From contig NZ_VWXL01000003.1 in assembly GCF_009746625.1 (NCBI RefSeq), positions 1 through 64,000 on the forward strand: a stretch of DNA of 64,000 bases. The letters are read 5' to 3'. The notes beneath the pieces were generated by a model. That model ran no database searches. It was not told where the DNA came from and worked only from the letters and a program-made list of their open reading frames with translations. Below are positions 49,994 to 58,007 of this stretch, piece by piece; positions within the stretch are counted from its first letter, which is position 1; every line of letters starts with the position of its first letter. Source of the DNA: Caproicibacter fermentans. GTDB lineage: Bacteria > Bacillota > Clostridia > Oscillospirales > Acutalibacteraceae. The translations under genes were made by a program, and so were the position numbers.

Positions 49994-51442
49994 TCACATG
50001 GATACCTTAATCTTTTTTCTGCTTTCCTTTTCCTGAACTTTTTTTTCAATCTGGGCTTTCTGCTGCGCTTCCCGATCCGCTTTCCAGTCCGCCCGTTCGC
50101 GGCCTTCGCTGTTTTCCCAGATTTCCTTTGCGACGGGCGCCCATGCCTTTGCTGATTCCACACATTTTTCCGTCAGCTGATCCACGTTTTCGGGGTGAGC
50201 CAGATCCGTGGAGACCGCTCCGGATTTTTTCACGATTTGCGAAAGCCTGCCCGGGTTGTCGAGCAGCGGGCACGGACGGAGCTGGTTCCGGTTAAACGGC
50301 TGGTTTCTGCGGTACTGCATGAACAGCGGCGACCGGTATGCCTCCAGTAATGTCTTTTCATGAATGTTGGAGTCCGCGTAATGGATAAAGGCGCAGGGTT
50401 CGATATCGCCGTTCGCGTTGATATGAAGATACTGCCTCCCTCCCGCGATGCATCCGTTGACAAATTCTCCGTCGTTCCAAAAGTCCAGTGTGAACAAGGG
50501 CTTTGTTCCGCGGAACTTCCGCACCTGATCGTACATGAATTTGCGCTGGTCCGCCGTTGCCATGAGCTCCGGCTTGGCGTCCACTCCGACCGGCATGTAA
50601 GTGAACAGCCAGGCGAATTTGCATCCCAGCTCGATCAGATGATCGAAATATTCCTCGCTGCCGATGGTTTCCGCATTCTGCCGCGTATAGCACAGCGAAG
50701 CGCCGAACGGAAGCCTTTTGCCTTTGAGAAGCTTCATCGCGCGGATGACGGCCTGATAGGTCCCCTCTCCGCGGCGAAAATCAGTTTCCTTCTCAAATCC
50801 CTCAATACTGATGGCGGGAACAAAATTCTTGACCCGCAGCATTTCGTCTGCAAATTGCTCGTCAATCAGAGTTCCGTTGGTAAAAGCCAGGAACTCACAG
50901 TCGTTGTGTTTTTCACACAGCCTGATGATATCGTCTTTTCTTACCAGCGGCTCTCCGCCGGAGAAAATATACATGTATGTGCCCAGTTCCTTCCCCTGGC
51001 GAACAATGTCGTCCAGAGTATCAAAACTCAGGTTCAGCCGGTTTCCGTATTCCGCCGCCCAGCACCCGATGCAGTGCAGATTGCAGGCGGAGGTCGGATC
51101 CATGAGGATGGCCCATGGTATGTTGCAGTCGTATTTTTCCACGAGCTTGTTTTTTTTCTGACTGCCCAGAATGGCGGAATTGATCAGAAAATTCTCAAAA
51201 GTTTTTCTCCGGACGCTTTCGTCTATATCGGAATAAAGGCTTAGGATAAGACGGTTCCAGTTATTCTCCGGATCCTTAATAAAGCCGTCAACCATTTCAT
51301 ACGCGCTTTGGTAAAGGCCGTCCCGATCGAATTTTTTCAGCCAGCCGATCAGCTTCGGCACATTTTCCTCCGGATTGCTGTCCAGGTAGTTCAGCACTTT
51401 TTTCAATCCGTAGGACTCCAGCTTCTCGTTTACAGTACCCAT
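49994..51442 (-). CDS. Radical SAM protein with extended N-terminal domain
   Basis: 482 residues. The N-terminal ~95 residues are a helical domain (LKKVLNYLDSNPEENVPKLI). The radical SAM core has the 4Fe-4S motif CNLHCIGCW (~107-115) and the SAM-binding GGEP in YIFSGGEPLVRK. A SPASM-like C-terminal region with cysteines (VNGCIAGGRQYLHINANGD, EPCAFIHY, RPCPLLDNPG) suggests extra clusters. The tail is highly charged (ESRKKIKVSM at the end). The reaction is unknown; no precursor peptide is visible beside it. ATG 51442 follows AAGGAAG. It is a single gene upstream of and divergent from murE. Confidence 0.82.
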   Translation of the reverse strand: MGTVNEKLESYGLKKVLNYLDSNPEENVPKLIGWLKKFDRDGLYQSAYEMVDGFIKDPENNWNRLILSLYSDIDESVRRKTFENFLINSAILGSQKKNKLVEKYDCNIPWAILMDPTSACNLHCIGCWAAEYGNRLNLSFDTLDDIVRQGKELGTYMYIFSGGEPLVRKDDIIRLCEKHNDCEFLAFTNGTLIDEQFADEMLRVKNFVPAISIEGFEKETDFRRGEGTYQAVIRAMKLLKGKRLPFGASLCYTRQNAETIGSEEYFDHLIELGCKFAWLFTYMPVGVDAKPELMATADQRKFMYDQVRKFRGTKPLFTLDFWNDGEFVNGCIAGGRQYLHINANGDIEPCAFIHYADSNIHEKTLLEAYRSPLFMQYRRNQPFNRNQLRPCPLLDNPGRLSQIVKKSGAVSTDLAHPENVDQLTEKCVESAKAWAPVAKEIWENSEGRERADWKADREAQQKAQIEKKVQEKESRKKIKVSM

Positions 51443-51715
51443 AAAGATCTGCTTCCTTTCCTCATAATCGGCCTGCAAGGGTAAAACTTAATTATAAAAT
51501 AACACGAAATCAATCGACTTGTAACCATACAATTTTATGACAGAGTAAAAAAATCATACAAAATAAGGAAAGTGTCGGGTGAATATTTTTCCTCAGTACA
51601 AGCTGAAACATCAGATGGATTTTTCCTTTCTGTAAACATTTTTCCGTATGATTTATTCATACTAATACCGAAGAAGTTCTTGGATGATACAGCTTTTGCA
51701 AACTGGCGGGGAATA

Positions 51716-51744
51716 TTGACACAGCCATTTTCTTACGGTATAAT
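51716..51744 (+). promoter_or_regulatory. Consensus promoter of murE-murF
   Basis: Perfect TTGACA (51716-51721), 17-base spacer, perfect TATAAT (51739-51744), 47 bases before the murE ATG. Confidence 0.85.
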
Positions 51745-51790
51745 TCAGGAAATTTCATCCATAAAACAATATGACAGCGGAGGCGTTTTC

Positions 51791-53248
51791 ATGCTTTTGG
51801 CGGATTTAATCCGGGATCTGGACTTTACCTGTTCCGGGCGCACGGATCTGGAAATAACGGATGTGGTTTATGATTCGAGACAGGTGAAACGGGGGAGCCT
51901 TTTTATCTGCCTGTGCGGGTCTGCGGTCGACAGCCATCAATTTGCGGGAACAGCGGCAAAGGCCGGCGCTGCCGCGATTGTAGCACAGCGCCCGGTTGAG
52001 GCCGGCGGTGCGAGCGTCGTTATGGTGCCGGACACGCGCCTTGCCATGGCGCTGATTTCCGCGGCATGGTTCGGGTATCCGGCGCGCGAAATGACGGTTG
52101 TGGGGATTACGGGAACGAAAGGAAAGACCACCGTTTCCTATATGGTCCGGTCGATTCTGGAAACAGCCGGAATCAAGACCGGCGTCATCGGCACAATCGG
52201 AGCGGTGATCGGGGACCGGGTGATCAAAACGGACAACACGACCCCCGAATCCTATGAAATCCAGTCGTATCTTCGATGGATGGCGGATGAAGGCTGTAAG
52301 GCGGTTGTCATGGAGGCATCCTCCATCGGGCTGAGAGGACATCGCTTATCCGGAATCCGATTCGATTACGGGGTATTCACCAATTTTTCTCCGGACCATA
52401 TCGGCGGCAATGAGCACAAGGACCTTGCGGAATACATGGCCTGCAAACGTCTGTTGTTCCGTATGTGCAAGATCGGGGTGATCAATGTGGACGATGAGAA
52501 CTGGAGCGGGATCGTGGAAGGGCATACCTGTGCGCTGGAAACTTTCGGCTTTTCGCCGAAGGCCGAGCTGATTGCGGAAAAGGAAGAGCTTGTTTCGCGC
52601 AAGGGGTTTCTGGGGGTCAGGTTCAACCTTTCCGGAAGGCTGAATTTTTCCGGCGTGGAAGTCGGGATTCCGGGCAGGTTCAGCGTTTACAACGCGTTGG
52701 CGGCCGTAGCCGTCTGCCTGCACTTTCCGGTTACGGAACAGAATATCCGCGACGGGTTGGAAAACGTAAAAGTCTGCGGACGTGTGGAGCCGGTCAAGGT
52801 TCCCGGTAATTACACCCTTCTCATCGACTACGCCCACAATGCTCTCGCAATGAGAAATATTCTGGAAACCCTGCGGGAATATCACCCGAAAAGGCTTGTC
52901 TGCATGTTCGGCGCGGGCGGAAACCGCGCGCGTTCCCGCAGGTTCGAAATGGGGGAGGAAAGCGGAAGGCTTGCGGACCTGTCCGTTTTAACGGCGGACA
53001 ATTCACGCGACGAGGACGTGATGGACATCATTGCCGACATTCGCACGGGAATTGACAAAACCGGAGGAAAATACGTCGTCATCCCAGACAGGAAACAGGC
53101 GATCAAATACTGTATGGAAAACGCTCAGGACGGCGACGTGATTGTTCTTGCCGGAAAGGGGCATGAGGATTATCAGGAAATTAAGGGCGTCAAGTATCAT
53201 TTGGATGAGCGCGAGGTCGTTGCCGATATTCTAAACGGAAAGCTGTGA
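51791..53248 (+). CDS. murE: UDP-MurNAc-tripeptide synthetase MurE
   Basis: 485 residues. It adds the third residue of the peptidoglycan stem peptide. The ATP loop is GITGTKGKTTVSYM, the central domain has DNTTPESYEIQ, and the C-terminal domain has ADNSRDEDVMDI. That last segment is close to the DNPR signature of meso-diaminopimelate-adding enzymes, so meso-DAP is likely but not certain. ATG 51791 follows GCGGAGG; the frame is open for 73 codons further upstream across the promoter, which I exclude. murF follows after nine bases. Confidence 0.94.
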   Translation: MLLADLIRDLDFTCSGRTDLEITDVVYDSRQVKRGSLFICLCGSAVDSHQFAGTAAKAGAAAIVAQRPVEAGGASVVMVPDTRLAMALISAAWFGYPAREMTVVGITGTKGKTTVSYMVRSILETAGIKTGVIGTIGAVIGDRVIKTDNTTPESYEIQSYLRWMADEGCKAVVMEASSIGLRGHRLSGIRFDYGVFTNFSPDHIGGNEHKDLAEYMACKRLLFRMCKIGVINVDDENWSGIVEGHTCALETFGFSPKAELIAEKEELVSRKGFLGVRFNLSGRLNFSGVEVGIPGRFSVYNALAAVAVCLHFPVTEQNIRDGLENVKVCGRVEPVKVPGNYTLLIDYAHNALAMRNILETLREYHPKRLVCMFGAGGNRARSRRFEMGEESGRLADLSVLTADNSRDEDVMDIIADIRTGIDKTGGKYVVIPDRKQAIKYCMENAQDGDVIVLAGKGHEDYQEIKGVKYHLDEREVVADILNGKL

Positions 53249-53257
53249 GGGGATTCT

Positions 53258-54625
53258 ATGAAAATGACGGTTTCTGAAATGGTATCGGCGTGCGGAGGCC
53301 GGCTACTCTGCGGCAGCCCGGCCGCCGAAGTGACGTCGGTTTCAACGGACAGCCGCGAAGTTGCCCCGGGGGCGCTGTTTGTCCCGATCTGCGGCGAGCG
53401 GGTGGACGCACATGAATTCATCCCCTCCGTTCTGGAAGCGGGCGCTGCGGCTGTTCTGACCCAGGAGCATCAGTCGGCGGGCGGTCCGGGCGCCTGGATC
53501 GCCGTCGGCGACACGAAGGACGCGCTCCAGCGCATCGCCGCCGAGTACAGAAAGCGATTTTCCCTGCCGGTTGTCGGCGTCACGGGCAGCGTGGGGAAAA
53601 CGTCCACGAAAGAAATGGTGGCCCTGGCTCTTTCGGCGGGGCTGAATGTGATGAAAACCCGCGGGAACAACAACAGCCAGGTCGGGGTTCCTCTGACGGT
53701 GTTCCGCCTTTCCGAAGAATACGGCGCCGCGGTCGTCGAAATGGGGATGAGCGAATTCGGGGAAATGAGCCGGATTACGGAAATCGCCGCGCCGGATTAT
53801 GCGGTGATGACAAACATCGGCGTTTCCCACATCGAGCATCTGGGAAGCCGCCGGAATATCTTGGCGGAGAAACTGCATATCACCGACCGGTTTCATCCGG
53901 GTTCCGTACTGTTTTTAAACGGGGACGATGAAATGCTGCGCGGCCTTGCCGGAACTCTTCCTTTTAAAACCGTTTTGTTCGGAACGGGAGAAGACTGCGA
54001 CTTTCGGGCGGAGGGAATCGAAGCCGCGGGGGAGTCGACCCGTTTCCAATACATGGCTCCGAATGGAGAGGCGGGAGAGGTATCGCTTCCCATGATCGGA
54101 ACGCACCATGTTCTCAATGCGCTTGCGGGACTTGCCGTTGCCGATCAGCTCGGCGTACCGCTGGCCGATGCCGCGGCGGCACTTTCAAACTATCGCGCGC
54201 CCGCCATGAGGCAGCAGCTCCGCCGTGCAAACGGCATAACCATCCTGGACGACAGTTATAATTCAAGTCCGGATTCGACAAAAAGCAGCCTTGGGGTTCT
54301 GAAATCCCTGAAAAGCGGAAAGCGGGTGGCCGTGCTGGCCGATATGCTGGAGTTGGGCAGCTATTCCGCCGAAGCACACCGGAATGTGGGCGAATTCGCC
54401 GCGAATTCCGGCGTAGACGTACTCATCACTGTTGGAGAGCGTGCCGCCCTCATGACGGAAGGAGCGCGAGCCGTCCGCTCCGACATGGATTGCCGCGTAT
54501 GCGGCGATAACCGTCAGGCCTGCGAAGCGCTGAAAACATTACTGAGGCCCGGTGATTCCGTTCTTATTAAGGGCTCCCGTTCCATGCACACCGAAGAGAT
54601 TGTCGCGTTTCTTCTTCATGAATAG
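53258..54625 (+). CDS. murF: UDP-MurNAc-tripeptide D-Ala-D-Ala ligase MurF
   Basis: 455 residues. It joins D-Ala-D-Ala to the UDP-MurNAc-tripeptide. The ATP loop is VTGSVGKTSTKEM, the central domain has TRGNNNSQVGVPLT and EMGMSEFGEMSRI, and the C-terminal domain has DDSYNSSPDSTKSSL and KGSRSMHTEEIV. GTGAGGGG precedes the ATG. It forms an operon with murE in the cytoplasmic wall-precursor pathway. Confidence 0.95.
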   Translation: MKMTVSEMVSACGGRLLCGSPAAEVTSVSTDSREVAPGALFVPICGERVDAHEFIPSVLEAGAAAVLTQEHQSAGGPGAWIAVGDTKDALQRIAAEYRKRFSLPVVGVTGSVGKTSTKEMVALALSAGLNVMKTRGNNNSQVGVPLTVFRLSEEYGAAVVEMGMSEFGEMSRITEIAAPDYAVMTNIGVSHIEHLGSRRNILAEKLHITDRFHPGSVLFLNGDDEMLRGLAGTLPFKTVLFGTGEDCDFRAEGIEAAGESTRFQYMAPNGEAGEVSLPMIGTHHVLNALAGLAVADQLGVPLADAAAALSNYRAPAMRQQLRRANGITILDDSYNSSPDSTKSSLGVLKSLKSGKRVAVLADMLELGSYSAEAHRNVGEFAANSGVDVLITVGERAALMTEGARAVRSDMDCRVCGDNRQACEALKTLLRPGDSVLIKGSRSMHTEEIVAFLLHE

Positions 54626-54654
54626 GTAAATATTACAAAAACTATTTCCTTTTC

Positions 54655-54673
54655 TTTGTAAAGATATTACAAA
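54655..54673 (+). promoter_or_regulatory. Palindrome upstream of the NlpC/P60 gene
   Basis: TTTGTAAAGATATTACAAA is a perfect 7-bp inverted repeat around a five-base centre. TGTAA-type half sites recur at about 54702-54708 and 54739-54744. The pattern recalls WalR/WalK-type or similar wall-regulator sites, but that is only a suggestion. Confidence 0.4.
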
Positions 54674-54780
54674 TTTGTTCCTGCATGTCCTTTTTCTGTT
54701 GCAGCTGTTACCTTTATGTGATATTATGTTACTAAATTGTAACAGTTGTTAAAAGTTCGTAATCGGAAGAAGGATGCGCC

Positions 54781-55467
54781 ATGAGATCAAAACGGGGATT
54801 TGTTTTTGTTGCCGCGCTCTTGATGAATTTTGCCTTGTGGGGCGTTTTGGCTTTTCAGGCGGTGCCCGCGTCGGCCGCGGAGGCAAAGACGGGCGTCGGT
54901 CTGTCGGAACATGTTCTGAAGGCCTATCAGGAAGGATGGAAATACCAATACGGGGACTATGGCCAGTATATCGACGGATCCCGTTCCACCGACTGTTCCG
55001 GTCTGGTCAAATCCTATCTTTGGTGGCAGGGTGATGACTGTGACCCGGATCCGGGGCTGATTTCCGTTGCCGGCAGTTCGACTTCCATGCTCGCCTCAGC
55101 GAAAGTGAAAGGCAGCATCGATCTGGCCGATGCTGCCACACTGCCGCGCATTCACGGACTGATTCTTTACAGCCCGGGTCACGTAGGAGTTTATGTGGGA
55201 GGAAATAAATCGGTGGACAACCGTTGTTCCGGAAAGAACATGAAATACGGCAGCGTGATCGGCGGCAGTTATCACTGGACCAAATGGTTTAAACTTCCTC
55301 AAATCAGTTACCCGGAAAATGGGTTCGTCACCTTTGAAGGGGATCAGTATTATTATGAAAACGGACAATATATAGTCGGCACGTCGCGTACGATCGACGG
55401 GGTGACTTATACGTTTGACGAATCGGGAGTCATGGTGGCATCTGAGCCGGATTTCGCCAAACAGTAA
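54781..55467 (+). CDS. Secreted NlpC/P60 peptidase with wall-binding-like repeat
   Basis: 228 residues. The signal peptide is ~1-36 (RGFVFVAALLMNFALWGVLA, ending ASA-AE). The NlpC/P60 domain (~45-180) has the active Cys in STDCSGLVKSYLWW and the His in YSPGHVGVYVGG. The C-terminal ~45 residues (FEGDQYYYENGQYIVGTSRT) resemble a single cell-wall-binding repeat of the choline-binding type. NlpC/P60 enzymes cut peptidoglycan stem peptides. GAAGAAGGA precedes the ATG. A terminator follows. Confidence 0.87.
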   Translation: MRSKRGFVFVAALLMNFALWGVLAFQAVPASAAEAKTGVGLSEHVLKAYQEGWKYQYGDYGQYIDGSRSTDCSGLVKSYLWWQGDDCDPDPGLISVAGSSTSMLASAKVKGSIDLADAATLPRIHGLILYSPGHVGVYVGGNKSVDNRCSGKNMKYGSVIGGSYHWTKWFKLPQISYPENGFVTFEGDQYYYENGQYIVGTSRTIDGVTYTFDESGVMVASEPDFAKQ

Positions 55468-55488
55468 ATGACAGAGCAAAATTAGTTA

Positions 55489-55519
55489 CCTGCCGGGTTT
55501 TTACCCCGGCAGGTTTTTT
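55489..55519 (+). terminator. Terminator of the NlpC/P60 gene
   Basis: Stem CCTGCCGGG / CCCGGCAGG, then TTTTTT. Confidence 0.88.
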
Positions 55520-55523
55520 AAGG

Positions 55524-55979
55524 TTATAATTCGATTTCAATTTCATATTTTTTCATCCAATAGTTGATCTGCAGAAGATATGCCATCATCTGCGGCCCCG
55601 CCATCAGCTGCCCGAACCACGGTTTCCCGTAATCCGATTTTTCACTTAGCATTTGCTCAACCGCCGCGGAATTCACCAGAAGATGAAGCGGCTCCTCCGG
55701 ATCTTTCATCACTAGGTCCAGTCTGCGGCGGAGAATTCGTTCATATGCGGGGTTATGCGTTTTCGGGTAGGGGCTCTTCCGGCGTGTGCGGACGTCTTCA
55801 GGCAGCCAGGGGCGGGCGGCGTCCCGCAGAAGACCCTTCACGACATTGTCGGGACATTTGTAGCTCCAGGGGGCGTTGAAAACATACTCCACAATCCGGT
55901 GGTCCGCATAGGGGACGCGGACCTCAAGTCCGCTTGCCATGCTCATGCGGTCTTTGCGGTCCCATAGAGTTAAGATTTG
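55524..55979 (-). pseudogene. asnB: Asparagine synthase (glutamine-hydrolysing), 3' fragment
   Basis: About 145 codons of the C-terminal synthetase domain of AsnB: LWDRKDRMSMASGLEVRVPY, then ADHRIVEYVFNAPWSYK and RRKSPYPKTHNPAYERIL, through to a normal-looking end. Just upstream, at ~55967-55979, the similarity stops and a TAG (55982-55980) closes the frame. The glutaminase domain and most of the synthetase domain, several hundred residues, are missing. The junction coincides with the start of phage tail DNA, so insertion or deletion by a prophage is the likely cause. The remaining part may lie beyond the window. Confidence 0.85.
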
Positions 55980-56286
55980 CTAAGTAAGTAAAAATTTAAC
56001 AGTTTGTCCATGCAAACGCCGCCATTCCTGAAGTTTTGATTCCTAAAACCAATCCCCTGTTGTGGACAAACGAGCATGTCCTCCAAATGCTTTGATTCAC
56101 AGTACCGAACGAACCCGCAAAATCCTATCAAAGGTAGTATAGCTCTGAAAGGCAGGAACATCAAGTGGATGCGAAAGAATCGCCGGATGGAATTTTCTAC
56201 ATAATTTTGACGGACTTCACCCGCATTGTTCTAAAGGGCAAAAATCAGGTGTTCCATCTGCAATATTGCGCTTTGCTTTTCAGCTG
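55980..56286. other. Non-coding junction between asnB fragment and phage module
   Basis: About 307 bases without a convincing gene. GTTTGTCCA (56002-56010) and TGGACAAAC (56063-56071) form a perfect 9-bp inverted repeat with a 52-base spacer. No lysis genes, integrase or terminator are visible here. Confidence 0.5.
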
Positions 56287-57996
56287 TTACGATCCATAGA
56301 TTGCGAGCCAGTGGATTCCCCAGTTTACACCTGAGGATGTGACCTCATTGGTGATTTTGACTGTGAACCCGGTCGTACTTGTGCTTTTGATGACGCAGTA
56401 GCCAAAGCCGTTCGTGTTGAACGACGTCAGAACATACGGAACCACCGGTAAAGTCGTTCCGAAGCTGATGTTGATATCCGCCGAGTAGTAGATGGAACCG
56501 TAGGCCGTCTGTGTGGCAGTGGTCCCGGAAGCCGCGCCGCGCAGAATGTGCAGCCCGCCCACGGTATCGGCGCTGGGATGATAACCGTCGTTGTAGGCTT
56601 TGGAACCGGAGATATAAACGTCGCCGCTGACGTCCAGCGCCCCGTTTTCCGGGATTTTGTTGATGCCGATCTGTCCGTCGCGGATGGAAAAGACCGGCTT
56701 TGCCGTAGGCAGCAGGGCCGGTTGTGTGGTTGAAGTATAATAGTCGGAGGCCACGATCTCAAAGTTGAACGACGAGTTGATATTGAAGTTCCCGATGCTG
56801 GCATTGAACGAGAAATCGCCGCCGCTCACGGTCGGCGTGACGGTAACGTAATTGCTCCATGTGCTGGAAGAAGTTGTCTTGTACCGGTATTTCAGGGAAT
56901 ACTGGCTTTTCATTACCATGTAGGCCGCGTATGTCCCGGCGCATTCCAGCACCGTTCCGGCTTCGATGTTGTTCACGCGCGAGAGTGAAACGGAAGAAAT
57001 CACCGGCGGGGAATAGGGAATGGTTGAAATTGCTGCGCTCTGCTGAGCAGTGTTGCCCCGGCTGTCCACGACGGTCACGATCAGACTGTCGCTCGCAGGT
57101 ACGGTGCCGAAGCTGATGACATTGGAACTGCTCGTTACCGTCTTGGAGCCGTACTGTATTCGGTAGGAAGAAACCGTCGCGTAATTCTGTGCCGCCGCGC
57201 CGGTCACGGTCACCCGGAGATTCGATTTTGTCTGGACGATCTGGGAAGAATCGCCTGTCAGCGCGACGGTATTGGAATCCACATCGGCATAGGAAAAATT
57301 GGTGAACGACGGATTGCTGTTTACCACATGGGCCGTAATTCCCAGTTCCGTGTATCCGACCACGCTGCCGCCCGCGTCGTAGGTGATGAGTCGCAGCGTG
57401 CCGGTTCCGGTGTTCGTGTTCGGAATCTGCTGGTACATGGCCGAGGCCCACCCAGAGGTGTTCCAAACATAGCTGTCGGTAATATCGTAGGTGATCGTTG
57501 TAGCATAGCCGCCGAAATACAAATTCAAGGCATGTGTGAAGGAAATACTCCTCCGGTTCGTGTAGATTGTAATGGAACTTCCGATATTGAAAGAACCGGA
57601 GGATGCCGTGATTTGGCTCGCCCTTGGAATCGTTGTCAGTGTGATGTTCTGGGAAACGCTGAGATTTTCCAGCTTTGAGGTGACGCTGGAACTGAAGAAT
57701 CCGGCGATGTTGACAATTTTGGTACCGTCGGCATTGTGCACGACGGTTGCGGTAACGGTGCTGCCAATCTGTATCCAGCTCGACCCGATGGTGAAGCCCG
57801 CCGTGTATGTCATAGCCCGAGCGCCGTTGATATTAATATACGCGGTACAGGAATCGGCATACGACGGTCCGTAGCTGTCGCGGTGAACATACAGGGAAGC
57901 GGTGATCGTCGACGTGTTCGCGGAGATATTCTGGGTGTAGGAATACACAACCTTAATCTGCGATCCGTTCTGCAGGGCGCTTACGATTTCACTCAT
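56287..57996 (-). CDS. Phage DUF859-type minor structural protein with lectin-like end
   Basis: 569 residues, rich in Ser and Thr with many beta strands. The N-terminal and central parts (GAFTIGSS-like strands, WIQIGSTVTATVVHNADGTK, PPVISSVSLSRVNN) match the DUF859 family found in siphophages of Gram-positive hosts. Near ~430 a collar-like segment (FSIRDGQIGINKIPENGALD) leads to a C-terminal domain ending WGIHWLAIYGS, like H-type lectin domains of receptor-binding proteins. It probably sits at the tail tip. It is the last visible gene of the phage module. Confidence 0.75.
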   Translation of the reverse strand: MSEIVSALQNGSQIKVVYSYTQNISANTSTITASLYVHRDSYGPSYADSCTAYININGARAMTYTAGFTIGSSWIQIGSTVTATVVHNADGTKIVNIAGFFSSSVTSKLENLSVSQNITLTTIPRASQITASSGSFNIGSSITIYTNRRSISFTHALNLYFGGYATTITYDITDSYVWNTSGWASAMYQQIPNTNTGTGTLRLITYDAGGSVVGYTELGITAHVVNSNPSFTNFSYADVDSNTVALTGDSSQIVQTKSNLRVTVTGAAAQNYATVSSYRIQYGSKTVTSSSNVISFGTVPASDSLIVTVVDSRGNTAQQSAAISTIPYSPPVISSVSLSRVNNIEAGTVLECAGTYAAYMVMKSQYSLKYRYKTTSSSTWSNYVTVTPTVSGGDFSFNASIGNFNINSSFNFEIVASDYYTSTTQPALLPTAKPVFSIRDGQIGINKIPENGALDVSGDVYISGSKAYNDGYHPSADTVGGLHILRGAASGTTATQTAYGSIYYSADINISFGTTLPVVPYVLTSFNTNGFGYCVIKSTSTTGFTVKITNEVTSSGVNWGIHWLAIYGS

Positions 57997-58007
57997 ACGG
58001 TTTCTCC

